Below are positions 8,742-16,992 of a stretch of DNA of 61,169 nt, one piece after another. The position numbers and the translations under genes were made by a program. Each line of letters starts with the position of its first letter. The stretch's first letter is position 1. Under the pieces are notes generated by a model. The model did no database searches. It saw only the letters and a list, made by a program, of their open reading frames with translations, and was not told where the DNA came from. This DNA is from an uncultured Clostridia bacterium (lineage in GTDB: Bacteria > Bacillota > Clostridia > Oscillospirales > Ruminococcaceae), in assembly GCA_947631455.1 (NCBI GenBank), contig CANRLH010000009.1, positions 1 through 61,169 of the forward strand, written 5' to 3'.

Positions 8742-9290
8742 TTATTTTACCGCGCCGATAAGCATAAGACCATCGTTACTTATAGACATATATTCCTTGT
8801 CGCTTGAAGTAAAGAAATAAGGCTTTGCGGTTTGAGGATCTGGCGTAATAGACTGGGTATAGCCTATAATTTCGCCTGTGCTTGTGCCGTAAAATGCGAA
8901 TTCGTTATACAACTCGCACAAAACGGACTTATCCGCAGATACATAATGAGGACAAATTATTTTGATTTCACAGTAACCTGACGTGTTTGAAAACGTGACC
9001 GAGGCCCCTTCTCCGTTTATCGTGATCCGGTAATCAAGAGACGGAAGCTTTGAGCGGTCGCTTTCTTTTATAAGGATAAGTCCGCGCTTTTCAAAATCAC
9101 GCATCTGTTTGTCGATATCATCAAAGCGTTTGTCGGTATCTGTTTTTGACTCCTTTGTAAAAACGTCGGTTATAATGCCGTAAGTAAGCTTTTTTGCAGG
9201 AGAAACAAACATTATCACAAAAAGCAGCATAAGGCATATAAAAACTATGATAATTACGGCTGTTTTAGATATCTTCGCTTTCTTCTTCAT
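8742..9290 (-). CDS. hypothetical membrane-anchored protein
   Basis: Not recognised. The 182-aa product begins with a Lys-rich stretch and one strong hydrophobic segment (about residues 11-31), giving an inside-to-outside single-span anchor. A short acidic/basic coiled-coil-like segment follows (KRFDDIDKQMRDFEKRG), then a beta-rich extracytoplasmic domain with two Cys residues. AGGGGA precedes the start. It lies on the same strand as the zinc-ribbon gene with an 82-bp gap, so it may be co-transcribed with it. Confidence 0.6.
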   Translation of the reverse strand: MKKKAKISKTAVIIIVFICLMLLFVIMFVSPAKKLTYGIITDVFTKESKTDTDKRFDDIDKQMRDFEKRGLILIKESDRSKLPSLDYRITINGEGASVTFSNTSGYCEIKIICPHYVSADKSVLCELYNEFAFYGTSTGEIIGYTQSITPDPQTAKPYFFTSSDKEYMSISNDGLMLIGAVK

Positions 9291-9409
9291 ATTTTATCCC
9301 CTGAGAATATCAAGAATAAGCATAGTTTATAAGATTATAACATAATATTTAGAAAAAATCAAATCTATATAATTCATACATCATAAACGGTCAAATCATA
9401 AAATACTAC

Positions 9410-9437
9410 TTGACAAACGGCAAAAAAGTGTTATAAT
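9410..9437 (+). promoter_or_regulatory. promoter of the ilvA T-box leader
   Basis: A consensus TTGACA and a consensus TATAAT are separated by 16 bp. Transcription should start near 9445, at the 5' edge of the leader. Confidence 0.8.
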
Positions 9438-9444
9438 TTTTGAG

Positions 9445-9735
9445 TAGGGGTCAGCCCGAAAAATAAAGTGAAATGCAGTGATGGGTGCATTTTAATGCGT
9501 TTACATGTTTGCAGTGCTTAAGAGAGGCGGCGTTTGGTGAGAGCCGCTGTGCTCAGCTTGTATTCATCCGCCCATAGCAGACGCCCTAAAGGCCCGCGGG
9601 CCAACTAAGGCGGTACGGTATCCCCCGTTATCGGGAAGCGCATTGACTGATGTGCATAAGCGGCTGTTTACGGCAAAAAGAGTGGTACCGCGGAGTTTTA
9701 TGCTTCGTCTCTTTATATAAGAGACGGGGCTTTTA
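9445..9735 (+). ncRNA. T-box leader controlling ilvA-ridA
   Basis: T-box riboswitch that senses uncharged tRNA. The conserved T-box sequence AGAGTGGTACCGCGG is at 9679-9693. It is followed by a terminator hairpin, CGTCTCTT/AAGAGACG, with a T run ending about 35 bases before the ilvA start. The 5' part contains an AGAGAG element and a long stem I. The likely specifier region reads TATTCATCC around 9561-9569. Both readable codons there (ATT and ATC) are isoleucine, which fits control of the first enzyme of isoleucine synthesis, but I have not folded it. Confidence 0.9.
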
Positions 9736-9771
9736 TTATGCTTTCAAAAATATTTATAAAGGAGATTTTAT

Positions 9772-10965
9772 ATGCTTACACTTGACAAGGTTTATCACGC
9801 TTCACTTATTTTAAAGGAAGTTATAAGAGATACCGATATGATATTCGCGCCAAAGCTCAGCAGGGATTGCAATGTCTATCTGAAAACGGAAAATCTTCAG
9901 ACAACAGGTTCTTTCAAGGTTAGGGGAGCTTACTATAAGATTTCTCAGCTTACTGATGAGGAAAAGTCGAAGGGAGTTATAGCCTGTTCGGCGGGTAACC
10001 ACGCACAGGGAGTTGCGCTTGCCGCCACAAAGGCAGGCATCAGATCTATAATCTGCCTGCCTGACTCAGCCCCGATCTCAAAGGTAGAGGCAACAAAGGC
10101 ATACGGAGCGGAGGTTTGCCTTGTCAAGGGCTGCTATGACGACGCATATCAGCGAGCTCTTGAGCTTCAGAAGGAAAAGGGCTTTACGTTCATTCATCCT
10201 TTTAATGATGAAAATGTCATTGCGGGTCAGGGAACGATAGGTCTTGAGATTTTAAATCAGCTTCCGGATCTTGACGCTGTTATTGTGCCGATAGGCGGCG
10301 GCGGACTGATCTCAGGCGTGGCGTTTACAATAAAGCAGTTAAAGCCCAAGGTAAAGGTTTACGGCGTACAGGCAAAGGGCGCTGCAAGTATGTTTAACTC
10401 CGTAAAAAACAAAGAAATACAGTGCCTTAACAGCGTGTCTACAATAGCGGACGGGATTGCCGTAAAGGAGCCGGGCGACAAGACCTATGACCTTGTCAGT
10501 ACATATGTTGACGATATAGTCACCGTCAGCGACGATGAAATTTCATCAGCTATTCTAACGCTTATGGAGCAGCAAAAGCTAGTTGTTGAGGGCGCGGGAG
10601 CGGTTCCGGTCGCTGCGGTTATGTTTGATAAGCTGCCTATCAAGGGTAAAAAGGTTGCGTGCCTGCTATCAGGCGGAAACATTGATGTAACAATACTGTC
10701 AAGGGTGATCAAGCGCGGACTTATTATGACGGGAAGGACCGTTCAGCTTATGATAGAGCTCATCGACAAGCCCGGACAGCTTAAGGGCGTTGCGGATATA
10801 ATCGCCAAAATAGGCGGAAACGTAATATCCATTCACCACGAAAGGGCAAATGAAGGACAGGATGTAAACGGCTGTTTTTTGCGTATGGTGCTTGAGACAA
10901 AGGATCAGGCTCATATAGATGAGATAGTCACGGCGCTTACAGACGCCGGCTATCATCTTTGCTGA
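9772..10965 (+). CDS. ilvA: threonine ammonia-lyase (threonine dehydratase)
   Basis: PLP enzyme deaminating L-threonine to 2-oxobutanoate, the entry to isoleucine synthesis. The cofactor lysine is in TGSFKVRGAY near residue 48 and the phosphate-binding glycine loop IGGGGLISG near residue 178. A C-terminal ACT domain (about residues 325-397, with IELIDKPGQL) provides amino-acid feedback. At 397 aa it has the one-ACT-domain short form, shared by catabolic TdcB-like and many Clostridia enzymes. The isoleucine-type T-box leader and the ridA partner 15 bases downstream both support a biosynthetic or dual role. Confidence 0.94.
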   Translation: MLTLDKVYHASLILKEVIRDTDMIFAPKLSRDCNVYLKTENLQTTGSFKVRGAYYKISQLTDEEKSKGVIACSAGNHAQGVALAATKAGIRSIICLPDSAPISKVEATKAYGAEVCLVKGCYDDAYQRALELQKEKGFTFIHPFNDENVIAGQGTIGLEILNQLPDLDAVIVPIGGGGLISGVAFTIKQLKPKVKVYGVQAKGAASMFNSVKNKEIQCLNSVSTIADGIAVKEPGDKTYDLVSTYVDDIVTVSDDEISSAILTLMEQQKLVVEGAGAVPVAAVMFDKLPIKGKKVACLLSGGNIDVTILSRVIKRGLIMTGRTVQLMIELIDKPGQLKGVADIIAKIGGNVISIHHERANEGQDVNGCFLRMVLETKDQAHIDEIVTALTDAGYHLC

Positions 10966-10980
10966 GAAAGGAAGAAAGAT

Positions 10981-11352
10981 ATGGAAAAGATTTACACAGA
11001 CAAAGCGCCTGAGGCGCTGGGCCCGTATTCACAGGCGATAAAGGCGGGGGATTTTGTTTTCACCTCCGGACAGATCGCCATAAATCCGGCCACCAATACA
11101 ATTGAGGGAAAAACGATCGAGGAGCAGACAACACAGGTTATGAAAAATCTGACGGAGGTTTTATCTGCGGCGGGGACTACTCCGCAAAAGGCGGTAAAGA
11201 CGGTTTGCTTTTTAAAGAATATGTCAGACTTTGCGGCATTTAACGAGATATATGCAAAGACATTTACACAAAAGCCGGCAAGGAGCTGTGTTGCCGTTAA
11301 GGAACTGCCAAAGGACGTTCTGGTTGAGGTAGAGGTTGTCGCTTTGGCGTAA
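10981..11352 (+). CDS. ridA: RidA family enamine/imine deaminase
   Basis: Hydrolyses the reactive enamine/imine intermediates released by threonine dehydratase, protecting PLP enzymes. The 123-aa product has the typical GPYSQAIKAGDFVFTSGQI start and the catalytic arginine in PARSCVAV, with the closing LPKDVLVEVEVVAL. It directly follows ilvA in the same transcript, the functional pairing expected from established RidA biochemistry. Confidence 0.95.
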   Translation: MEKIYTDKAPEALGPYSQAIKAGDFVFTSGQIAINPATNTIEGKTIEEQTTQVMKNLTEVLSAAGTTPQKAVKTVCFLKNMSDFAAFNEIYAKTFTQKPARSCVAVKELPKDVLVEVEVVALA

Positions 11353-11365
11353 ATAACACAAAAAT

Positions 11366-11402
11366 AAAGGAGCTGTTACTTATTTAAGACAGCTCCTTTT
11401 TG
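11366..11402. terminator. terminator after ridA
   Basis: AAAGGAGCTGT pairs with ACAGCTCCTTT around a 12-nt loop and is followed by T residues. The A-rich left flank lets it also end the minus-strand cobalamin operon, which stops at 11404. Confidence 0.9.
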
Positions 11403-11403
11403 C

Positions 11404-11997
11404 TTACAGATATTTTTTTCTTACTCTTTTAAGCATATGCCGGAATGGCAGATAGAGTATCAGTATAAACACGGCGTTAAATATCATATGGGATATGTTA
11501 AATACAAGTCCGGTTAAAATAATCGTCGAGGCATATGAAACAGTCATAGTTTCAAAAAGGCTTGCGACCGTATAAAGGTCTGTTATGACAGAGAAAATTG
11601 CTCCTGCGAATACGGAATATACAGTCATTGCCGCAAGAGAGGAGCCGACTTTTGTTTTTGCGATAACCCCGGCTAAGACGCCTGTAACGCCCCACGCAAG
11701 CATCTGAAAAGGCGTCCACGGGCCGTGCCCGAGAGCAATATTTGATACTGCGGCGCAAAGAACGCCTGTCATAAAGCCATCTGCCGGGCCAAGACACGCT
11801 CCGGTGATGATAACGATAGCTGTTACAGGCTGTACCTGAGGTATAAAGGCAAATATTATGCGTCCCACAGAGCCTATTACCACAAGCATGACTATCGGCA
11901 TAAGCCGTGCGGCAGACGGCTTTTTAAGTTCAAAGCAAGCTAAGAATGCGGCTATGATAATAATGATGCTAATTACAGCCGCAAGATAACCGTTCAC
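11404..11997 (-). CDS. cbrT: ECF transporter S component, CbrT-like (cobalamin)
   Basis: Substrate-binding membrane subunit of an energy-coupling-factor importer, 197 aa with about six hydrophobic helices. The segments VQPVTAIVIITG and HGPWTPFQMLAWG resemble those I associate with CbrT-type S components, which transport cobalamin/cobinamide in Lactobacillus. It is the last gene of the operon and overlaps the ATPase gene by 4 bp. The cobalamin riboswitch at the head of the operon supports the B12 assignment. Substrate specificity is inferred, not shown. Confidence 0.82.
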   Translation of the reverse strand: MNGYLAAVISIIIIIAAFLACFELKKPSAARLMPIVMLVVIGSVGRIIFAFIPQVQPVTAIVIITGACLGPADGFMTGVLCAAVSNIALGHGPWTPFQMLAWGVTGVLAGVIAKTKVGSSLAAMTVYSVFAGAIFSVITDLYTVASLFETMTVSYASTIILTGLVFNISHMIFNAVFILILYLPFRHMLKRVRKKYL

Positions 11998-13550
11998 TCT
12001 GCACCTCCCAGCTGACTGCTCAGGGCAAGTCCGTCGCAGATGCCTCTTGAGGCTCTGGCAAGCGCGGTGGTGAAAAAGCTGTTTTTAAAAACAAATTCAC
12101 AAGCTGCGTTAAAGCATATGATCTCACCGCCGAAAAGCATTGAAATATCATCGCATATTTCAGTAAGAAGCTCAATATCGTGAGAGGATATAACCACTGC
12201 GGTGTTCTTTTTTATTTCGTTAATAAGGCTTATGAAGTCAGCCTTTGCGTAAGGGTCAAAGCCTTTGGCCGGTTCGTCAAGAAATATAATTGACTTGCCG
12301 CAGACGAGCGCTTTAAAAAGTGCCGCAAGCTGAAGCTCTCCGCCGCTTAGGTCATACGGGTGCTTTGAAAAGAGCCTGTCGATTTTATTAAAAATAGCAT
12401 ACCTTTGAGATATTCTGTGTATTTCCGCGGTGTCAATTTCCGACATTTCGCACATAAATTTTATGTCTTCCAAAACGCTGTCCTTTACAAAGGCAAGGCG
12501 CGCGTCCTGGGGAAGATAAACTGACCCGCCGCAGGATTTCACCCTGCCGGCATAAGGCTTTCTAAGTTCTGCCAGAACCTTCATAAGCGTTGTTTTTCCG
12601 CTGCCGTTTGCACCGCAAAGTCCCATGGCTCTGCCTTTTTTTATTTTCAGAGAAATGTCCTTTAAAATGTCGTCGGATTTTTTATCGTAGCGAAAATACA
12701 CATTTTTTGCAAATATCGAAGCCTCTCCGCAGCCGGTTAAAGAAGGTTTCATTGCCGAGTACCGCACGCCGTTTTTTTGTATGTACTCTCTTGCCTGTTT
12801 AACTGTTTTAATCAATTTGTCTTTGCACAGCGGAATAAGCGGGCCTGCGACAAGACAGAGAGGGTCGTTTTTTCTTAAAAGCTTTAAAAACACTTGGTCG
12901 GTTTTTCCAAAATCAGACACCCTGCCGGCATCAAGCACCAGAACCTTGTCGACCAAAGGAAGAACATTCTCAAGCGAATGAGATGATATGACGATGCTTG
13001 TTCCAAGCTCGTCCTTTAGCTTTCTCAAAGCGCCGGTAAGCTTGTCACAGCTTATAGGGTCAAGCTGTGAATAAGGCTCGTCCAGAATGATGACCTCAGG
13101 AGATAATACGCTTACTGCGGCGAGGTTTACAAGCTGGACCTCTCCCCCTGAAAGCTCGCTCATTTTTTTTGTTACCATATCGGTTATGCCGAAAAATTCG
13201 CATACCTCAGCCGTTCGGCGTCGGATATCGTCTGAGCTGATTCCAAGGTTTTGAGGGGCAAAGCATATCTCGTCGTAAACCGTTTCGCAAACAGACTGGT
13301 CAAACGGATTTTGAAAAACAAAGCCTGTTTTTGATATGTCATCAGACGAAAAAATAACCCTGCCTAAAAGCTCTCCTTTTGGGCTGACGCTTTTTTTCAT
13401 AAGTCTTAAAAGGGTGCTTTTTCCGCAGCCTGACCTGCCGATCACAGCCAGCGTTTCTCCCTTGTTCATATCAAACGAAACATCGTGCAAGGCGTAATCC
13501 TTCTCGCCCTCGTATTTAAAGCTTAGATTTTCGATTTTAAACAGTGCCAT
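11994..13550 (-). CDS. ECF transporter ATPase, two ABC domains in one chain
   Basis: A 518-aa fused energising ATPase of the ECF importer. The first ABC unit has Walker A GRSGCGKST (near residue 35), signature LSGGEVQLVNLA and Walker B VIILDEPYSQLD. The second has GANGSGKTT (near residue 315), signature LSGGELQLAAL and SIIFLDEPAKGFD. Most ECF systems use two separate EcfA/EcfA' subunits; here both are one polypeptide, as in the predicted cobalamin module called CbrU. I chose MALFKIENLSF, which has AGGAG 5 bases upstream, rather than the longer frame. It overlaps ecfT by 28 bp. Confidence 0.9.
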   Translation of the reverse strand: MALFKIENLSFKYEGEKDYALHDVSFDMNKGETLAVIGRSGCGKSTLLRLMKKSVSPKGELLGRVIFSSDDISKTGFVFQNPFDQSVCETVYDEICFAPQNLGISSDDIRRRTAEVCEFFGITDMVTKKMSELSGGEVQLVNLAAVSVLSPEVIILDEPYSQLDPISCDKLTGALRKLKDELGTSIVISSHSLENVLPLVDKVLVLDAGRVSDFGKTDQVFLKLLRKNDPLCLVAGPLIPLCKDKLIKTVKQAREYIQKNGVRYSAMKPSLTGCGEASIFAKNVYFRYDKKSDDILKDISLKIKKGRAMGLCGANGSGKTTLMKVLAELRKPYAGRVKSCGGSVYLPQDARLAFVKDSVLEDIKFMCEMSEIDTAEIHRISQRYAIFNKIDRLFSKHPYDLSGGELQLAALFKALVCGKSIIFLDEPAKGFDPYAKADFISLINEIKKNTAVVISSHDIELLTEICDDISMLFGGEIICFNAACEFVFKNSFFTTALARASRGICDGLALSSQLGGAE

Positions 13551-14332
13551 TTTAACTCCTCTTTTGTCTGATACAAAGCAGGCAGCAAAAGCCAGATGCA
13601 AAGTGAGATAACGCCCGCCGCAGCATCAAAAAATAAGTGTATTAAAAGCATGACCGCCGCCGTGCAAAACACTATGCCGTCGTCTTTTTTCAGCTTCATT
13701 TTATAAACGGTGGTTTTACCCTTAAGTTCAAAGCCTCTGCCTTTCATTGAGATACCCTTTATGACCGAGCTTTCAAGTGCGTTTTGAGATACCGCCAAAA
13801 GCTCAGTGCTTAAGAGCCTTATGTTTTTAAAAAATCCCTTTTGCCCTTTAATGAAACTTTTGCGGCAGTCAGAAACATCCTCTGAGCGTCTTTTCAAGTC
13901 ATTAGTGCTTTTGTGTATCATTGAAAGCATAAGAGCAGTTGTGGGTAAGATTTTCGACAACAGGTGAAAAGCTTTGTTTGAATTTATAAGCTTAAAGGAT
14001 ATCTGAAACCACAGTATAAGTGTAAGTACCATCATGCCCGAGCGAATTCCCAGCATCAATGCCTCAAGTGTATAAGGATCATCGTTTACATAAAACAGGG
14101 GAGTGCTGCCCGCGTGATTGAATAGCGGATTTATAAGGATCAGCAGAGTCACTGTCGGTAAACAAAAGAGTGCCGTTTTAAAGCACTCTGAAAAAACACT
14201 GTAAAAAATACATATTACAAAGCAGGGAATAAGATACATAAAATCCTGAGCGCTTATGCAGATAAGCACAAATGAAAGGAAACAGTAGCATACTGCCGCT
14301 AATTCGTTTAAATTTCTGAAATGTAAAGCCAA
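13523..14332 (-). CDS. ECF transporter T component (EcfT/CbrV-like)
   Basis: Transmembrane coupling subunit linking the S component to the ATPase, 269 aa with about five or six hydrophobic segments. The cytoplasmic coupling region contains SSVIKGISMKGRGFELKG, matching the short x-R-G motif of EcfT proteins that contacts the ATPase. The start is probably TTG (MALHFRNLNE), because GGAGGG lies a few bases before it; a second in-frame TTG 12 bases upstream overlaps that site. The stop of the preceding lipoprotein gene is 15 bases away, so translation is likely coupled. Confidence 0.82.
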   Translation of the reverse strand: MALHFRNLNELAAVCYCFLSFVLICISAQDFMYLIPCFVICIFYSVFSECFKTALFCLPTVTLLILINPLFNHAGSTPLFYVNDDPYTLEALMLGIRSGMMVLTLILWFQISFKLINSNKAFHLLSKILPTTALMLSMIHKSTNDLKRRSEDVSDCRKSFIKGQKGFFKNIRLLSTELLAVSQNALESSVIKGISMKGRGFELKGKTTVYKMKLKKDDGIVFCTAAVMLLIHLFFDAAAGVISLCIWLLLPALYQTKEELKWHCLKSKI

Positions 14333-14347
14333 TTCACCCTCCAAAGC

Positions 14348-15265
14348 TTATGAATGCGTAACGTATATCCACTCCACAACGTCGCCTGATTTTAGCACAT
14401 ATTTGTCGCATGAAACTCCCGGCGTTTGTCCATTTACCTTAAATGTCCAGCCGCTTTGCGCTCCGCAGTCTTTTTCAGAAAGACCTGCTATTGAATACAC
14501 GTAGTTTCCGTAGCTTGAGCTTCTATATTCAAATACCGCATTTGAGTTTTTATATGTTTCTCTTTCGGTTTTTAAAGCAAGCTCAAGAGCGTCGAACACA
14601 GTAGAGCCCTCGGTAATGGTTATCTTACTGTAAGCCGGGATAAGCACTCCGTCTTTAGGAAGAGCATTTTTTACGTTCTCTTTAAGGCTTGGGTTCACCA
14701 GTATCGAAGATACGTTGATCTCCTTTTGTGAAACGCTTATCTTCGCCTTAGCCGCACTTTTTGAACTTCCGGGATTTGTGCCGCTTTCTGAAACGATTAC
14801 CTGTGTTTTAGGAGCAGAAGACGCAGCTTTTGAAGTCGAAGTGCCGGGTCTTTTTTGAGCGCCTGCCGCTTCTGATACGTACTTTTGTGAATAAACCTTT
14901 TCATACTCGGTAACGTAATAGCTGTAAACGGATTGGCTGCCGTTTGCGGGAACAGTCGTCACAAGCGGGTCCTGATTGCCGTTTGATTTTGCGTTATTGC
15001 CTTTTTCAGCCGGATCCTTACTGTTGTCGGCAGTATCGTCAGTCTTTTCAGACTTTTTATTTGTTTTGTCTGTATTATCGGTACTGTCCGTTAAGTTCTT
15101 GTCGATCGCCTTGTCAGTTTCTCGCTGCGCTTTTTCACCGCTTTTTTTGTCTGCCGCTTCAGAGCTTGATACCTTGCTTTCGTGCTCCTCAACAGATTCC
15201 ACGCTGCATGCGCAAAACGAAACAGACATAACAAGAATCATAAAAAATATGAGAAATTTTTTCAT
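14348..15265 (-). CDS. DUF4430 (transcobalamin beta-domain-like) lipoprotein
   Basis: Predicted surface lipoprotein of 305 aa. The signal peptide ends in a lipobox, VSFCACS, placing the lipid-modified Cys near residue 20. A long Ser/Lys/Asp-rich spacer (about residues 25-180) leads to a DUF4430 domain (about 190-305) with the characteristic SGWTFKVNGQTPG and LKSGDVVEWIYV motifs. DUF4430 is related to the C-terminal beta domain of animal transcobalamin and intrinsic factor. Together with the riboswitch and the ECF genes this points to cobalamin capture at the outer membrane face. Direct binding is inferred. Confidence 0.85.
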   Translation of the reverse strand: MKKFLIFFMILVMSVSFCACSVESVEEHESKVSSSEAADKKSGEKAQRETDKAIDKNLTDSTDNTDKTNKKSEKTDDTADNSKDPAEKGNNAKSNGNQDPLVTTVPANGSQSVYSYYVTEYEKVYSQKYVSEAAGAQKRPGTSTSKAASSAPKTQVIVSESGTNPGSSKSAAKAKISVSQKEINVSSILVNPSLKENVKNALPKDGVLIPAYSKITITEGSTVFDALELALKTERETYKNSNAVFEYRSSSYGNYVYSIAGLSEKDCGAQSGWTFKVNGQTPGVSCDKYVLKSGDVVEWIYVTHS

Positions 15266-15293
15266 TACCCCTGCTCCTTGAATTGTTTAGAGT

Positions 15294-16487
15294 CTATCTT
15301 TTCTTGCTTGATACAATAATCCCGATAAACATAAGTGCCGCCGCAGAAATTGCAATACTCTTAGATTCTGCTCCCGTATTCGGATTTGAATCTCCTGTCT
15401 GTGCGGTGCTCGGTTTTACGTCGGTGCTGTCAACAGTGATTTCCTGTTTGTTATCAGTTGTGCTTTCAAAAGTCATTTCACCGTTGGAATTTGTCGTATC
15501 GGTTGATTCGGTCGCGGCATCGGTAGAAGCCTCGGTGCTTGTCTTATCGTCGTTTGCCGGAAGATAATCATAATAAGCCACAAGCGCGGCTTGCGCGTCC
15601 TTTGCGGCGTATATGCTTTCGTCTCCTGCGTAAAGATAAGCGCCGTCTGTTTCTGATGATTTAAAGCCCATGAGATAATTGTACGCCTCATCGGCTTTTT
15701 CACTGTCGTTTACAGCGGCAAACGCTCTTAAAGCAAGCGCTGTGGAATCCGGATTTCCGTATTCGGAAGCATAGTCCGCTGATGAATCATAGCCGTCCGC
15801 TCTTTTCATATTTTCGATATATCTAAGAGATTTTTCGACCGCGTTCTTTACTGCTTGGTCGGAATCCATATAAGGAGCAAGAGCTTCAACAAACACTCCG
15901 TTGTTGTCGGTAGAAATTCCCCAATAGTCCATGCCGCCGGTTTCGCCGTTATCCGTATAATAAGCCATAATGGCGTCTTTAAGCCTTGCCTTGACATCGT
16001 CGCTGACACCTGTCAGCCTTGCCGCCTTAAGAGCCTCACAAAGGTGATACGGGTTGCTTACAAGTGAAAGATCGTAATTTGAGATAATATCGGAGAGGTT
16101 ATATCCGCCTATGTCTGATGTGTCTACTCCCATCTTGTAAAGCGCAATTGCAGCGCAGGCTTCATACATGAGAGATTCTCCCGTTTCGCCGGTATATGAG
16201 TCTGTAAAAATAAGCTTTCCGCCGTTTTGCTTAAGCGAGTCCTCAACGCTTAATATGTAGCTCTCCTTAAAGCTTTCATCAGCCGCTCCGGATACAATAG
16301 CCCCCAGAGCATAGTCGTTTTGATAACCTGCCTCTGGGTTTTGAGTCAATAGATACTCAGAGGTTTTTAAAAGTTCGTCAAAAACCTCGTTTTTTTGCGC
16401 CGCAAAAGCTGATGTAACCGATGCTGATACCAAAACCGCCGCAGTCAGCGTCGCTGTCGCTGCTTTTTTTGCAAATGTTGTTTTCAT
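15294..16487 (-). CDS. wall-anchored alpha/alpha-barrel protein (transcobalamin alpha-domain-like)
   Basis: Secreted 397-aa protein with a signal peptide (about residues 1-31, cut after SAFA), a helical-repeat region (about 35-320) resembling the prenyltransferase/squalene-cyclase fold, an acidic Thr/Ser-rich linker, and a C-terminal sorting signal: NPNTG, a hydrophobic stretch, then KKR. Animal transcobalamin combines this helical barrel with a DUF4430-like beta domain; here the two are encoded by adjacent genes. I infer that this protein is the barrel half of a surface cobalamin-binding unit. The start at MKTTFAKK follows AAAGGAAG; the longer frame runs back into the riboswitch and is rejected. 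Confidence 0.82.
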   Translation of the reverse strand: MKTTFAKKAATATLTAAVLVSASVTSAFAAQKNEVFDELLKTSEYLLTQNPEAGYQNDYALGAIVSGAADESFKESYILSVEDSLKQNGGKLIFTDSYTGETGESLMYEACAAIALYKMGVDTSDIGGYNLSDIISNYDLSLVSNPYHLCEALKAARLTGVSDDVKARLKDAIMAYYTDNGETGGMDYWGISTDNNGVFVEALAPYMDSDQAVKNAVEKSLRYIENMKRADGYDSSADYASEYGNPDSTALALRAFAAVNDSEKADEAYNYLMGFKSSETDGAYLYAGDESIYAAKDAQAALVAYYDYLPANDDKTSTEASTDAATESTDTTNSNGEMTFESTTDNKQEITVDSTDVKPSTAQTGDSNPNTGAESKSIAISAAALMFIGIIVSSKKR

Positions 16488-16639
16488 TTTCTTTTTTCTT
16501 CCTTTCGTTTTTTGTTTTGTAAAACCGATCTGCAAAAAACCTGACAGGAAACGAAGAAAGAAAAAGTGTAACACAAATAAGCCGTCTAAAGACAGCTTGT
16601 TTTTGCGCCCGATCCTTGTTCCTATTGCCCAAACAGGTT

Positions 16640-16836
16640 TCAAGCATATGCCCCGGCAGGTCTCCTGACTCATGTATCATTCTAATAAGACGTCCTTCTC
16701 ACACATATAAGCGCAATGGATATACGTCTGTTCGTCCTCATTTACAGTAGTGGCTGCTGTGCGGGATTTTCACCCGCTTCCCTTTTAAAAGCAACGCTTA
16801 AAAAGCTTTCTTCACCGTGACATTTCACGTTATTTT
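16640..16836 (-). promoter_or_regulatory. cobalamin riboswitch
   Basis: On the minus strand I read, in order, a GGGAAGCGGGTGAAAATCCC element, ACAGCAGCCACTACTGT and the B12 box GTCAGGAGACCTGCC (complement of 16655-16669). These are conserved pieces of the AdoCbl/MeCbl riboswitch. A consensus-like promoter lies directly upstream. It heads the alpha-barrel, DUF4430 and ECF operon. The expression platform is not clear: the roughly 150 nt between the B12 box and the first start contain a short AAGCTGTC/GACGGCTT stem without a convincing T run next to it. Confidence 0.93.
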
Positions 16837-16844
16837 ACATTTTT

Positions 16845-16873
16845 ATAATAGCATAAACGGTTTTATTTGTAAA
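16845..16873 (-). promoter_or_regulatory. promoter of the cobalamin operon
   Basis: On the minus strand, TTTACA and TATTAT are separated by 17 bp, placing the RNA start just before the riboswitch. Confidence 0.7.
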
Positions 16874-16958
16874 GTCTTTTTTATAAGCCTGACCAAATGA
16901 TATCTGATTTACATAAAAGCGCCGACAGGATAAAATTCGGTTTGTATAAAAATAACAA

Positions 16959-16988
16959 ACGGCTGTCGGATAGGTTCCGACAACCGCG
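16959..16988 (-). terminator. terminator of the GGDEF gene
   Basis: On the minus strand TGTCGGA pairs with TCCGACA around a 5-nt loop, extended by CGG/CCG pairs around a one-base mismatch and followed by GTTTGTTATTTTT. Confidence 0.75.
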
Positions 16989-16992
16989 TATA

